From Nonomuraea harbinensis (GTDB lineage: Bacteria; Actinomycetota; Actinomycetes; Streptosporangiales; Streptosporangiaceae): DNA of 64,000 nucleotides. Within the stretch, counting starts at the first letter, position 1. Every line of letters begins with the position of its first letter. The DNA lies in NCBI RefSeq assembly GCF_019396385.1, contig NZ_JAHKRN010000006.1, forward strand, positions 62,001 to 126,000, read 5' to 3'. Below the pieces are notes generated by a model, which ran no database searches, was not told the DNA's origin, and saw only the letters and a program-made list of their open reading frames with translations. Position numbers and translations under genes: made by a program. Below are positions 26,370-36,055 of the stretch, piece after piece.

Positions 26370-27146
26370 GTGCACGCACGCGCCGCCCTGTTCGACCTGT
26401 ATGGAGACCACCTGCGCTCTCGCGGTGGGCAGGCGTCCGTGGCCGCTCTCGTCCGATTGATGAAACCCCTGGAAATCGCCGCGCCGGCCGTGCGTACAGC
26501 CGTTTCCCGCATGGTCAGGCAGGGCTGGCTGCGGCCGGTCCGGCTGCCGCGCGGGCCCGGCTACGGTCTCACCCCGAAGTGCGTCAGACGGCTGGATGAG
26601 GCGGCGCTGAGAATTTACCGAGCCGGAACCTTGAGCTGGAACAGCCGCTGGCACCTGATCGTGTTCCCGCCCGTCAAGGAACGGCCGCGCCGCGAGCGGA
26701 TCAGGATCACGCTGGCCTTCCTCGGCTACGCGGCGCTTTCCGAGAGCACCTGGATCGGCCCGCGTTCCTCCGCCGAGCTGGACCACCTGCTGGAGAGCGA
26801 GGGAGTGCGGGCCGATAGGTTCGAGGCGGCACTGGAGGGAGACCCGCGCGAGCTGGTGGCGCGGGCCTGGGATCTGGACGCCATCGGCGAGGCCTACGAG
26901 CAGTGGCACGCCGAGGCCGACACACTGATCACCGCCCTGCCCGCCCAGGCCAGGCCCGACCTAGTCTTCGCGACAAGGAGCAAGCTCGTGCACGGATGGC
27001 GGAACTTCCTCTTCCGTGACCCCGGCCTGCCGCCCGAGCTGTTGCCCGCGGGCTGGCCGGGTGAGAAGGCCAGGGCGTTCTTCGAGCAGGAGGCAGCCCG
27101 GCTGCTGCCCGCAGCCGCCGCGTTCGTCGACAGGGAGTTGCATTGA
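26370..27146 (+). CDS. PaaX family transcriptional regulator
   Basis: A 258-residue regulator of the PaaX family. The N-terminal winged helix includes SVAALVRLM and PAVRTAVSRMVRQGWL; the middle contains a ferredoxin-like region (WHLIVFPPVKERPRRER) and the C-terminus the typical helical tail. PaaX proteins repress phenylacetate catabolism and respond to phenylacetyl-CoA. I start at GTG 26370 (VHARAALFDLYGDHL) as in relatives; a TTG at 26334 would add 12 residues. The stop overlaps the start of an enoyl-CoA hydratase gene by 4 nt. Confidence 0.85.
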   Translation: MHARAALFDLYGDHLRSRGGQASVAALVRLMKPLEIAAPAVRTAVSRMVRQGWLRPVRLPRGPGYGLTPKCVRRLDEAALRIYRAGTLSWNSRWHLIVFPPVKERPRRERIRITLAFLGYAALSESTWIGPRSSAELDHLLESEGVRADRFEAALEGDPRELVARAWDLDAIGEAYEQWHAEADTLITALPAQARPDLVFATRSKLVHGWRNFLFRDPGLPPELLPAGWPGEKARAFFEQEAARLLPAAAAFVDRELH

Positions 27147-27919
27147 TCCGTTATGACGTGGCCGACGCCGTCGCCACCATCACGCTCGACCGGCCCGACG
27201 CGATGAACTCGCTGACGGCGGAGGTCAAGACCGCCTTGCTGGACGCGCTGCGGCGGGCGGCGGCCGACCCCGGCGTGCGCGCCGTCCTGCTCACCGGCTC
27301 GGGCCGGGCCTTCTGCGCGGGGCAGGACCTGCGCGAGCACGCCGCCAACCTGGAGGCCGGCCGCGGCCTGGACAACACGGTGCGCGAGCACTACAACCCG
27401 ATCATCGAGCTGATCACCACGATGGACCAGCCGGTCGTCGCGGCGGTCAACGGGGTGGCCGCGGGCGCGGGCGCCGCCCTCGCCTTCGCCTGCGACCTGC
27501 GGATCGCCTCGGAGAAGGCCAAGTTCGCGCTGGCGTTCGCGGGCATCGGGCTGGCGCCCGACTCGGGCGCCTCGTGGACGCTGCAGCGCCTGGTCGGCCT
27601 GGGCCGGGCGACGGAGCTGATGCTGCTCGGCGAGCCCGTCACCGCCGCCCGCGCGCTGGAGCTGGGCATGGTCACCCGCGTGGTGCCCGCCGACGACGTG
27701 CTCAAGACCGCGCACGAGCTGGCCGTACGGCTCGCGCAGGGGCCGACGAAGGCCTACGGCGCCACCAAGCGGGCGCTGGCCCACGCCGCCGCGCGTCCGC
27801 TGCCCGAGGCGCTGGCGCTGGAGGCCGACCTGCAGGACGCGTGCGCGGCCACCGACGACCACCTGCGGGCCACGGCGTCGTTCCTGGCCAAGGAGCAGCC
27901 GGTCTTCCACGGCCGCTGA
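27143..27919 (+). CDS. Enoyl-CoA hydratase/isomerase family protein (PaaG-like)
   Basis: A 258-residue crotonase-fold enzyme. The CoA-binding and oxyanion segments are GRAFCAGQDLREH and NGVAAGAGAALAFACDLRIAS. The catalytic position shows APDSGASW, an Asp instead of the second hydratase Glu, as in PaaG (1,2-epoxyphenylacetyl-CoA isomerase). The TTG start lies within the paaX stop (TTGA), so the two are translationally coupled. The rest of the phenylacetate pathway is not in the window, so the substrate may differ. Confidence 0.88.
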   Translation: MIRYDVADAVATITLDRPDAMNSLTAEVKTALLDALRRAAADPGVRAVLLTGSGRAFCAGQDLREHAANLEAGRGLDNTVREHYNPIIELITTMDQPVVAAVNGVAAGAGAALAFACDLRIASEKAKFALAFAGIGLAPDSGASWTLQRLVGLGRATELMLLGEPVTAARALELGMVTRVVPADDVLKTAHELAVRLAQGPTKAYGATKRALAHAAARPLPEALALEADLQDACAATDDHLRATASFLAKEQPVFHGR

Positions 27920-27931
27920 CGGCGCGCGGGC

Positions 27932-28480
27932 TCAGGCCCGCGCCACGCAGCCCTTGATGTGATCGTTGACCAGCCCGATCGCCTGCATCAGCGCGTACGA
28001 GGTGGTCGGGCCGACGAACCTGAACCCGTGGCTCTTCAGCTCCTTGGCCAGCGCCTTGGACGCGGGGGTCACGGCGGGCACGTCGGCCATGGTCGCGGGC
28101 ACCGGCGCGGACGGGTCGGCATATTTCCAGATCAGGTCGGACAGACCGCCCGGCACCTCCATCGCCGCCCTGGCGTTGGCGACCGTGGCCTCGATCTTGG
28201 CCCGGTTGCGCACGATGCCCACGTCGGCGAGCAGCCGCCGCACGTCGTCCTCGGTGTACGCGGCCACCTTGGTGATGGCGAAGCCGTCGAAGGCGGCGCG
28301 GAAGTTCTCCCGCTTGCGCAGGATCGTCAGCCAGGACAGGCCCGACTGGAACGCCTCCAGCGTCACCCGCTCGAAGACCCGGTCGTCGCCCCGCACCGGG
28401 CGGCCCCACTCCTCGTCGTGGTAGGCGAGGTAGAGCGGGTCGGCCATGCCCGCCCACGAGCAGCGGATCACCTCGCTCAC
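27932..28480 (-). CDS. tag: DNA-3-methyladenine glycosylase I
   Basis: A 182-residue base-excision repair glycosylase that removes 3-methyladenine. Family blocks are CSWAGMADPLYLAYHDEEWG, FQSGLSWLTILRKRENFR and GFRFVGPTTSYALMQAIGLVNDH; the first Cys, the YHDEEW His, the late NDH His and final Cys (KGCVA) form the structural zinc site. The GTG start overlaps the stop of the DivIVA-like gene by 4 nt. It corresponds to M. tuberculosis Rv1210. Confidence 0.94.
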   Translation of the reverse strand: MSEVIRCSWAGMADPLYLAYHDEEWGRPVRGDDRVFERVTLEAFQSGLSWLTILRKRENFRAAFDGFAITKVAAYTEDDVRRLLADVGIVRNRAKIEATVANARAAMEVPGGLSDLIWKYADPSAPVPATMADVPAVTPASKALAKELKSHGFRFVGPTTSYALMQAIGLVNDHIKGCVARA

Positions 28481-29199
28481 GCCCGCCCGTCCCCCTCCTT
28501 GCCGTCCTCGTCGCGCGCTTTGTCGTCGCCGTCTTTGTCGCCGGAGACCCGCACCAACTCGTCCCGCTCCGCCGGACCCTGCTCGGCCTCGGACGGTTCA
28601 GACCCGTCCCGCTCCGCGGAACTCTCCCCGGTCTCAAGGTCTTCGGGCTCGTCGTGTTCGGATGATGCGGCGAGGTCCTGGCCGTCGGGACCCACCCAGG
28701 AGACCGGCTCGTGCTCGACGCCGGCCGGCGCCTCCAGCGCGGACGGGGGCACGTGGCCGTTGGACGGCGGGCCGCTCTCGGCGGTCAGCGCGAGGGGCGA
28801 GGCGGGCGGCTCGTGCTCGGTGCGCGGCCCGTTGCCCGGCGCGGCGTAGACCTCCTGGCGGGCGTACAGCCTGCTCGACAGCAGCTCCGACACCCGCTGC
28901 TCCAGGATCGCGATCCTGGTGTCACGCGCGCTGATGGCGTTGGCCATCCGGCGCAGGGACTCGTCGACGCTCTGCGTGTGGTAACCGATCAGGTTGACCG
29001 GCAACTGCAACGCCAGGACGTCGACCGCCGCGAGATTGCCCGCCTCGGGAAGGTTGAGCGGCGGCACGTCCGGCGGGAACTCGGTCAGCTCACCGCCCTT
29101 GCCCAGGGACACCAGAACCACGCCGGCCAGGATGGCGAGCGCGGCGATGGCGAGGATGACCAGCAGCACATTGGCATCGTACTCATACCACCGGGGCAC
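28477..29199 (-). CDS. DivIVA-domain-like single-pass membrane protein
   Basis: A 240-residue protein (Rv1209-like by position). One membrane helix (about residues 10-31, VLLVILAIAALAILAGVVLV) is followed by a short DivIVA-type segment: LPVNLIGYHTQSVDESLRRM and the coiled-coil AISARDTRIAILEQRVSELL. The last 120 residues are acidic and disordered (SSEHDEPEDLETGE). DivIVA-like domains recognise curved membrane or pole-associated partners. The GTG start has CGGGA about 4 nt upstream. Cotranscribed with the glycosylase gene. Confidence 0.8.
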   Translation of the reverse strand: MPRWYEYDANVLLVILAIAALAILAGVVLVSLGKGGELTEFPPDVPPLNLPEAGNLAAVDVLALQLPVNLIGYHTQSVDESLRRMANAISARDTRIAILEQRVSELLSSRLYARQEVYAAPGNGPRTEHEPPASPLALTAESGPPSNGHVPPSALEAPAGVEHEPVSWVGPDGQDLAASSEHDEPEDLETGESSAERDGSEPSEAEQGPAERDELVRVSGDKDGDDKARDEDGKEGDGRA

Positions 29200-29238
29200 G
29201 AGTCCCGCACTTGCCCCACCCGGTGCGCAGCCGGGCGC

Positions 29239-29823
29239 TCAGTCGACGGCCTCGCTGAGCTCCTCCACGCTCGGCCGGACGGGCTGCGCGCGGGCTTCGA
29301 GATGGGCCAGCGCCTCGTCGACCGTGGTGGTCCAGGAGATGGCGTCGAAGACGCCGGCGCGGGTGAACCCGGCGTCGTACATGCCGCTGACCAGGTCCCT
29401 GAGCGGCCGGTAGAGCCCCCAGGGATCGAGGATCACCAGGGGACGGTCGTGGATGCCGAGCACCCTGGCCGTCCAGATCTCGAACAGCTCCTCCAGCGTG
29501 CCGATGCCGCCGGGCAGCACCAAAAAGGCGTCGGACCTGGCGTCCATCTGGCCCTTGCGCTCGCGCATGTCGGCCGTGACGATCAGCTCGTCGGAATCCT
29601 CGTCGGCGATCTCGATCTCGACGAGGACCTGGGGGATGACGCCGATCGTGCGGCCGCCGGCGGCGCGGGCCGCCCTGGTGACCTCGCCCATGCAGGAGAC
29701 GGTCGCGCCGCCGCTCACCAGGGTGTGGCCGCGCCGGGCCAGCTCACCCCCCACCTCGGCCGCCAGGCGGAGGTACTTGTCGTCGATGTGCCGGCTTGAG
29801 GCGCAGAAGACGCAGATGTTCAC
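29239..29823 (-). CDS. LOG family protein (cytokinin-type phosphoribohydrolase)
   Basis: A 194-residue Rossmann-like protein. The LOG motif PGGIGTLEELFE is complete, with upstream VSGGATVSCMGEV. The family cleaves nucleoside 5'-monophosphates to base and ribose 5-phosphate. The start is GTG 29823 (VNICVFCASS); the frame runs on upstream but without conservation. It is the first of two tandem LOG genes, 11 nt downstream of the second. Confidence 0.9.
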   Translation of the reverse strand: MNICVFCASSRHIDDKYLRLAAEVGGELARRGHTLVSGGATVSCMGEVTRAARAAGGRTIGVIPQVLVEIEIADEDSDELIVTADMRERKGQMDARSDAFLVLPGGIGTLEELFEIWTARVLGIHDRPLVILDPWGLYRPLRDLVSGMYDAGFTRAGVFDAISWTTTVDEALAHLEARAQPVRPSVEELSEAVD

Positions 29824-29834
29824 GGAGAGCCAGC

Positions 29835-30632
29835 CTATTGCGGCTCGGCCACCTGCGCCCTGACGGACTCCTCCTCGTCCTCCCGCCGGCGCGACCGGTT
29901 CAGCTCGGAGTCGGTGATGATCCGCACCGCCTCGTCGACGTCGTCGGTGACCGTGATCAGGTCGAGGTCGTGGGGGGCGATCTTGCCGGTGCCGCACAGC
30001 TGGCTCTTGACCCAGTCGAGCAGCCCGCCCCAGAACTCCGAGCCCATCAGCACCACGGGGAAGCTGGTGACCTTGTGGGTCTGGACCAGGGTGAGCGCCT
30101 CGAACAGCTCGTCGAGCGTGCCGAACCCGCCGGGCAGCGCGATGAACCCGCACGAGTACTTCACGAACATGGTCTTGCGTACGAAGAAGTAGCGGAACTC
30201 GATGCCGAGGTCCACGTAGTCGTTCAAACGCTGCTCGAACGGCAGCTCGATGCCGAGCCCGACCGACACGCCGCCGTCGACCTCGGTGGCGCCCTGGTTG
30301 GCCGCCTCCATGACGCCGGGCCCGCCCCCGGTGATCACCGCGAAACCGGCCTGCGCCAGCGCCCTGCCGAGCTCCCGGCCCACCTTGTACTCCGTCGAGT
30401 CGGCGGGGGTCCTGGCCGAGCCGAACACGGTGACCGCGCGGGGGAGCTCGGCCAGCTGGCCGAAGCCCTCGACGAACTCCGCCTGGATCCGCAGCACGCG
30501 CCACGGGTCCTGGTGCACCCAGTCGGCGGGCCCCTGACGGGCCAGCAGCCTCTGGTCATGGGTCGACTCGGGCACCAGGTTGCCGCGCACCACCGCCTGG
30601 CCTTGCCGCCGTTCGCGGCGATTCGCTCTCAT
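29835..30632 (-). CDS. LOG family Rossmann-fold protein, second tandem copy
   Basis: A 265-residue LOG-type protein with a longer N-terminus (about 60 residues). It has VITGGGPGVMEAAN and PGGFGTLDELFEALTL, the catalytic PGGxGTxxE motif. Only distantly similar to the neighbouring copy, so this is not a recent duplication. ATG 30632 has no Shine-Dalgarno, but TAGCGT lies 7 nt upstream. The pair occupies the place of Rv1205. Confidence 0.88.
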   Translation of the reverse strand: MRANRRERRQGQAVVRGNLVPESTHDQRLLARQGPADWVHQDPWRVLRIQAEFVEGFGQLAELPRAVTVFGSARTPADSTEYKVGRELGRALAQAGFAVITGGGPGVMEAANQGATEVDGGVSVGLGIELPFEQRLNDYVDLGIEFRYFFVRKTMFVKYSCGFIALPGGFGTLDELFEALTLVQTHKVTSFPVVLMGSEFWGGLLDWVKSQLCGTGKIAPHDLDLITVTDDVDEAVRIITDSELNRSRRREDEEESVRAQVAEPQ

Positions 30633-30639
30633 ACGGACC

Positions 30640-30645
30640 ACGCTA
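30640..30645 (-). promoter_or_regulatory. Putative -10 box of second LOG gene
   Basis: The minus strand reads TAGCGT, 7 nt before ATG 30632. Confidence 0.3.
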
Positions 30646-30808
30646 TCCCTCAACAGTTCGCTGGATGTCCGGTATCTGCCTACCCTGCGGGGACATGGCC
30701 GGGATGCCGCCAGGAAGGCCTCCGGAAGAATCTTGAAAAACTTCCCGGGAAACCTGGAACCAGATTTCGCGACCCCTGCGTCTAACCGGCGAGGGTGCTG
30801 CTCGGGAC

Positions 30809-30856
30809 TGAAAGTGGCTCTCCCCGTCAAATGGCCGGCGAGGAGAGCCACTTTCA
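30809..30856 (-). terminator. Hairpin terminator containing the dapE stop codon
   Basis: A perfect 15-bp stem: TGAAAGTGGCTCTCC (30809-30823) pairs with GGAGAGCCACTTTCA (30842-30856), 18-nt loop. The dapE stop codon (30854-30856) is the first part of the stem on the minus strand. No U-tract follows. Confidence 0.75.
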
Positions 30857-31920
30857 CTGTTTCCGGCCCCCGGTGAGCCAGGCGCGCATCGCCCGCTCGC
30901 TCTCCACGATCTTCTCCAGCGTCACGTACTCGCCCTGCTGGTGTGCCAGATTGGGGTCGCCGGGGCCGTAGTTGACGGCCGGGACGCCCAGGTCGGAGAA
31001 GCGCGCCACGTCGGTCCAGCCCAGCTTGGCCCGCGGCGTGCCGCCGACGGCGGCGGTGAAGGCGGCGGCCACCGGGTGGGTCAGGCCAGGCCGCGCCCCG
31101 GGCGCCGCGTCCACGAACGCGACCTCGTACCCGTCGAACACCTCGCGCACGTGCGCCTGCGCCCGCTCGACCGTCAGGTCGGGGGCGAAGCGGTAGTTGA
31201 CGGTGACCACGCACTCGTCGGGGATGACGTTGCCGGCCACGCCGCCGCGCACGCCGACCGCGTTCAGCCCTTCGTGGTACTCCAGCCCGTCGACCACCGG
31301 CCGCCGCGCCTCGTAGGCGTTCAGCCTGGCGAGCACCGGCTCGATGCCGTGGACGGCGTTGACCCCGAACCACGACCTGGCGCTGTGGGCGCGCTTGCCG
31401 GTGACCCGGATCTCGGCGCGCAGCGTGCCCTGGCAGCCGCCCTCGATGACGCCGTCGGTCGGCTCCATCAGCACGGCGAAGTCGGCCGCCAGCCAGCCGG
31501 GGTGCTCGCGGGCGACCCGGGTCAGCCCGTTGCGCGCGGCCTCGATCTCCTCGCAGTCGTAGAAGACGTACGTGACGTCGCGGACCGGGTCGGGCACCGT
31601 GGCCGCCAGCTTCAGCGCGACGGCCACCCCGGCCTTCATGTCGGAGGTGCCGCAGCCGTAGAGCAGGCCGTCCTCGACCCGGCTGGGCAGGTTGCCGGCG
31701 ACGGGCACCGTGTCGAGGTGACCGGCGATCACCACCCGCTCGGCCCGGCCCAGCGTGGTGCGGGCCACGACGGTGTTGCCCGACCTGTCGGCCTTCAGGT
31801 GCGGCAACCCGGTCAGCGCCCGCTCGACCAGCCCGGCGAGGTGCTCCTCCGCGCCGCTCACGGACTCGATGTCGACGACGGCCGCCGTCAGCGTGCGGAC
31901 GTCCTGCGTCAGGTCAAGCA

Positions 31921-31921
<1 letters not shown>
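30854..31921 (-). CDS. dapE: Succinyl-diaminopimelate desuccinylase
   Basis: A 355-residue M20 family metallohydrolase that releases succinate from N-succinyl-LL-2,6-diaminopimelate in lysine and cell-wall synthesis. Metal ligands and motifs are visible: VIAGHLDTVPV (His, Asp), CGTSDMKAG, YDCEEIEA (catalytic Glu-Glu) and the late PGDPNLAHQQGEYV His. The dimerisation domain contains GKRAHSARSW. ATG 31921 overlaps the dapD stop codon by one base (TGATG), so dapD and dapE are translationally coupled. Confidence 0.94.
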
Positions 31922-32745
<824 letters not shown>

Positions 32746-32753
32746 GGCCACGG

Positions 32754-32775
32754 AGCCTATCCCGCCGGGTAGGTT
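32754..32775. promoter_or_regulatory. Back-to-back -10 boxes of divergent dapD and lysozyme-like genes
   Basis: TAGGCT (minus strand, 32759-32754) and TAGGTT (plus strand, 32770-32775) point outwards and are 10 nt apart, 8 and 7 nt before ATG 32745 and GTG 32783. Each promoter's -35 would have to overlap the other's -10 or start region. Confidence 0.45.
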
Positions 32776-32782
32776 CTACAGC

Positions 32783-33652
32783 GTGCACCTGCGCTTCTCA
32801 CGGGGAGTCATCACCATCGCGGCGATCGTGCTGATCCTCGCGGTGGGCATCTCGTTCGGCGTCTACCAGTTGCTCAAGCGGGCGCCCAAGCCCCTGGCCG
32901 TCCCCGAGGCCCACTGCGTCGTGCGCACCCCCGGCGGCGATCGGGAGATGGACATCGAGCAGGCCCAGATCGCGGCCACCATCGCGGCCGTGGCCGCCCG
33001 GCGCAAGCTGCCGGAGCGGGCCGTGGTGATCGCGTACGCGACGGCGCTGCAGGAGTCCAAGCTCTACAACCTCGACTACGGCGACCGCGACTCGGTCGGC
33101 GTGTTCCAGCAGCGCGAGTCGCAGGGATGGGGCACCAAGAAGCAGATCATGGACCCTGTCTACGCGACCGAACGCTTCTTCGCCGCCCTGGTCAAGGTCA
33201 AGGGCTACCGCAAGATGCCGGTCGCGGAGGCGGCCCAGGAGGTGCAGCGCTCGGCGGCCGGCTACGCCTACGGCCCCCACCAGGAGGAGGCGGAGATCCT
33301 CGCGGCGGCGTTCACCGGGCGCGTCCCGCGCGCCGTCCACTGCTGGTATCCGCCGGAGACGGGCCAGGCCGGCGATGCGCAGGCGAGCGGCGGCAAGGCG
33401 GGCGCCGAGCAGGCCGCCGCGCCCCGGCCCAAGACGGCCCAGGCCCGCCGCCAGCTCAAGCGGGCGCTCGGCAGCACCACCGTCACCGGCAGCAAGCGCG
33501 GCTGGCTGATCGCCGCCTGGTCTGTGGCCCACGCGCAGAAGTACGGGCTGAGCCGGGTGGAGTACGCCGGCGCCCGCTGGTCCAACGACACGCGGGTGGA
33601 AGGCTGGGTCGACGGCAGCGCGTCCGGCAGCCGGAAGGTCGAGCTGGCCTGA
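32783..33652 (+). CDS. Membrane-anchored lysozyme/transglycosylase-like protein
   Basis: A 289-residue protein with an N-terminal membrane segment (VITIAAIVLILAVGISFGVY) and an extracellular helical domain. The pattern ALQESKLYNLDYGDRDSVGV followed by FQQRESQGWG resembles the Glu-containing active site of soluble lytic transglycosylases; YAYGPHQEEAE may be the next helix. A Gly/Ala linker and a C-terminal domain with one Trp-rich strand follow. It may cut or bind peptidoglycan. GTG 32783 with TAGGTT 7 nt upstream suggests a leaderless mRNA. Some databases call relatives heavy metal transporters, which the sequence does not support. Confidence 0.75.
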   Translation: MHLRFSRGVITIAAIVLILAVGISFGVYQLLKRAPKPLAVPEAHCVVRTPGGDREMDIEQAQIAATIAAVAARRKLPERAVVIAYATALQESKLYNLDYGDRDSVGVFQQRESQGWGTKKQIMDPVYATERFFAALVKVKGYRKMPVAEAAQEVQRSAAGYAYGPHQEEAEILAAAFTGRVPRAVHCWYPPETGQAGDAQASGGKAGAEQAAAPRPKTAQARRQLKRALGSTTVTGSKRGWLIAAWSVAHAQKYGLSRVEYAGARWSNDTRVEGWVDGSASGSRKVELA

Positions 33653-34327
33653 CTAGGAGGAGGCGCGGCTGATGATGCCGATCGAGCCGGGCGGCAGCGG
33701 CTGCGCGTACGCTGCCGTCCACGCCTGGCCCTGCACCCGCTCGAACGACAGCAGCCGCCCGTCGGTAGACCGGTAGTCGGCGAAGTCGAGCAGCCCCCGG
33801 TCGGGCTTGCTCGTGCTGCCCTCCGACCGGAACGCGGCGGTGCCCCGCTCCAGCGGGTGGAACTCGACGTCATCCATGATCAGGCTGCTCCGCGCCGGGA
33901 CCATGCCCTGGGTGGGCACGTCGGTCCAGAGCAGCACCTCCAGGTGCGGCGGCTGGTCGGGGGTCTGGCCCTTGCGCATCTCGACCGTCAGCCACTGGAC
34001 GCGGCGGGCGCCGTCGCGCAGGCGGTACTCGACCCACTGCTGGCCCTGCCACGACACGTACAGGGCGCCGAGCACGCGCACCGGCGACCCGAGAACCTCG
34101 ATCTTGTCGCCGACCCTGAGCGTGCGCGGGTCGGTGTAGTCGATGCCGGCATGCCCGGCCGCCGCGACCGGCGCGGGTAGCGGGGGCTCGGCGGGAGCGA
34201 CCTCGACCGGCTGCTCGACCGCCGTGCGGTCCTTCCTGTCCTGGCGCAGGGTGGCCAGGAACGCCCCAAGCAGGAGGAGGACGGTGGCGATGCTCAGCCC
34301 GAGAACGACCATGGAGGTCATGCTCAT
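33653..34327 (-). CDS. DUF4178 domain membrane protein
   Basis: A 224-residue protein with an N-terminal membrane helix (VVLGLSIATVLLLLGAFLATL), an acidic-Pro linker and a beta-rich domain resembling DUF4178 (LRVGDKIEVLGSPVRVLGAL, WVEYRLRDGARRVQWLTVE). Function unknown; relatives often sit near envelope or potential-ion-channel genes. It starts at ATG 34327 (or 34321). Its stop codon directly abuts the stop of the convergent transglycosylase-like gene. Confidence 0.75.
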   Translation of the reverse strand: MSMTSMVVLGLSIATVLLLLGAFLATLRQDRKDRTAVEQPVEVAPAEPPLPAPVAAAGHAGIDYTDPRTLRVGDKIEVLGSPVRVLGALYVSWQGQQWVEYRLRDGARRVQWLTVEMRKGQTPDQPPHLEVLLWTDVPTQGMVPARSSLIMDDVEFHPLERGTAAFRSEGSTSKPDRGLLDFADYRSTDGRLLSFERVQGQAWTAAYAQPLPPGSIGIISRASS

Positions 34328-34400
34328 CGTACGGCTCGCTCCACTCGCGGTTCGCCTCGGCGAACGCCCGGTATCTACTTGTGTTGCTGTTTATCCGGCT

Positions 34401-34426
34401 CGCCCCTTCCGACGGCGGGAGGGGCG
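34401..34426 (-). terminator. Hairpin downstream of dapC
   Basis: CGCCCCT (34401-34407) pairs with AGGGGCG (34420-34426), 12-nt loop, about 15 nt after the dapC stop on the minus strand. Confidence 0.5.
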
Positions 34427-34440
34427 TTTGAGGGGCGATC

Positions 34441-35511
34441 CTACTGGAGGCGGCGCACTGCCGCATCGATGCGTTCGTCAGTGGCCGTGAGCGCGACCCG
34501 GATGTGCCGCCCACCTGCCGGTCCGTAGAACTCACCGGGCGCGACCAGAATGCCGGTTTCGGAAAGCTTGCCGACCTGATCCCAGCAGTTCCGGCCGTCG
34601 GACGCCCACAGGTAGAGCCCGGCCTCGGAGTGGTCGACGCGCCAGCCGGCCCGTTCCAGCGCCGGACGCAGCAGGGCGCGGCGCGCGGCGTAGCGCTCGC
34701 GCTGCTCGTCGGCGTGGCGGTCGTCGCCCAGCGCGGCGGTCATCGCCGCCTGCGCGGGCTCGGGCATCAGCATGCCGGCGTGCTTGCGGATCTCCAGCAG
34801 GCGCTTGATCAGCGCGGGGTCGCCGGTGACGAAACCGGTGCGGTATCCGGCCATGTTGGACCGCTTCGACAGCGAGTGGACGGCGAGCAGGCCCTCGTGG
34901 GACCCCTCGCACACGTCCGGGTGCAGGATCGACACCGGACGCTCCTCCCAGCCGAGCTCGATGTAGCACTCGTCGGAGGCGACGATCGCGCCGCGCTCGC
35001 GCGCCCAGGCCACCACCTTGCGGAGGTGCTCCACGGGGAGCACCTTGCCGGTCGGGTTGCCCGGCGAGTTGACCCAGACGAGGTCGGCCTGCTGCGGGCC
35101 GAGCGCGAGCAGCCCGTCGGCGGCCGTGCCCGCGGCCCCCGCCAGCCTGGCCCCCACGTCGTAGGTGGGATAGGCCAGCTCGGGGAAGACCACCCGCTTG
35201 GCGCCGAGATAGGTCGGCAGCCAGGCGACGAACTCCTTGGAGCCGATCACCGGCAGCACGTCGCGCTGGTCGACCCGTACGCCGTGCCTGCGCGCCAGCC
35301 AGCCCGCCGCCGCCTGCCGCAGCGCCTGGGTCCCGTGGGTGAAGGGGTAGCCGGGGCTGTCGGCCGCCCGGGACAGCGCTTCCTGGACGAGCCCCGGCAC
35401 CGGGTCCACGGGAGTGCCGACCGAGAGGTCGACGATGCCGCCGGGGTGCGCGCGGGCGCGCTCCTTGTACGGCTCCAGCCGGTCCCAGGGGAAGTCAGGC
35501 AGCTTGTTCAC
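34441..35511 (-). CDS. dapC: Succinyldiaminopimelate transaminase
   Basis: A 356-residue PLP-dependent class I/II aminotransferase. The active-site Lys lies in HSLSKRSNMAGYR, the cofactor-binding Asn/Asp segments are NSPGNPTGKVLP and SDECYIELGW, and the C-terminal Arg lies in GRHIRVALT. In actinobacteria this family, next to fdxA, converts N-succinyl-2-amino-6-oxopimelate to succinyl-diaminopimelate, linking dapD and dapE nearby. The GTG start has GGAG 5 nt upstream. It probably forms a unit with fdxA upstream. Confidence 0.92.
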   Translation of the reverse strand: MNKLPDFPWDRLEPYKERARAHPGGIVDLSVGTPVDPVPGLVQEALSRAADSPGYPFTHGTQALRQAAAGWLARRHGVRVDQRDVLPVIGSKEFVAWLPTYLGAKRVVFPELAYPTYDVGARLAGAAGTAADGLLALGPQQADLVWVNSPGNPTGKVLPVEHLRKVVAWARERGAIVASDECYIELGWEERPVSILHPDVCEGSHEGLLAVHSLSKRSNMAGYRTGFVTGDPALIKRLLEIRKHAGMLMPEPAQAAMTAALGDDRHADEQRERYAARRALLRPALERAGWRVDHSEAGLYLWASDGRNCWDQVGKLSETGILVAPGEFYGPAGGRHIRVALTATDERIDAAVRRLQ

Positions 35512-35629
35512 GGTTCTCCAGGCTCATACGTACGGGCTGGGACCGCGCACCCGCACGGCGGGCACGCGGCGCGTGCGGCAACGGCCTGCCGCCCCGCCGT
35601 GTGAGCGGCCCGCGCGCGGGCCGCTCCGG

Positions 35630-35950
35630 TTACTCGCTCTGCGGCGGGAGCGCCGCCACGACCGGGTGGTCCTTCTCGATCTTGCCGACCTTGGACGCGC
35701 CACCGGGCGATCCGAGGTCCTCGAAGAAGTCCACGTTGGCCTTGTAGAAGTCCTTCCACTGCTCGGGAAGGTCGTCCTCGTAGAAAATCGCCTCGACCGG
35801 GCACACAGGCTCGCACGCTCCGCAGTCGACGCACTCGTCGGGGTGGATGTAAAGCATGCGCTCGCCCTCGTAGATGCAATCGACGGGGCACTCCTCGATG
35901 CACGCCTTGTCCAGGACGTCCACGCAAGGCTGCGCGATGACGTAGGTCAC
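35630..35950 (-). CDS. fdxA: Seven-iron ferredoxin FdxA
   Basis: A 106-residue ferredoxin with one 3Fe-4S and one 4Fe-4S cluster. The cysteine pattern is C(x7)C(x3)CP in [18 protein letters not shown] and CxxCxxCxxxCP in [12 protein letters not shown], as in mycobacterial FdxC and Streptomyces FdxA. The C-terminal tail (residues 60-106) is longer than the fold and acidic. The GTG start has GGAG 6 nt upstream. It lies 118 nt upstream of dapC. Confidence 0.94.
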   Translation of the reverse strand: MTYVIAQPCVDVLDKACIEECPVDCIYEGERMLYIHPDECVDCGACEPVCPVEAIFYEDDLPEQWKDFYKANVDFFEDLGSPGGASKVGKIEKDHPVVAALPPQSE

Positions 35951-35985
35951 CTCGAGCTCCTTCTTCTCCGCACCATGGCATGACT

Positions 35986-36013
35986 CTGACCGCGGTTTGC
36001 TACGCCCTAGTAT
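35986..36013 (+). promoter_or_regulatory. Candidate promoter for the small protein at 36056
   Basis: CTGACC (35986-35991) and TAGTAT (36008-36013) are separated by 16 nt. Transcription from here would give a leader of about 35 nt containing GGAGGG. Confidence 0.4.
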
Positions 36014-36055
36014 TGCCGTGCCTGCCAGGCGACTGAAACGGAGGGTGGCAAACTC

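Noticed and set aside
27143..27919. Ordinary 2-Glu enoyl-CoA hydratase
   Set aside because: The second catalytic Glu is replaced by Asp in APDSGAS, as in PaaG-type isomerases.
32783..33652. Heavy-metal transporter
   Set aside because: Only one membrane segment and no metal-binding motif; the domain pattern fits a lysozyme-like fold.
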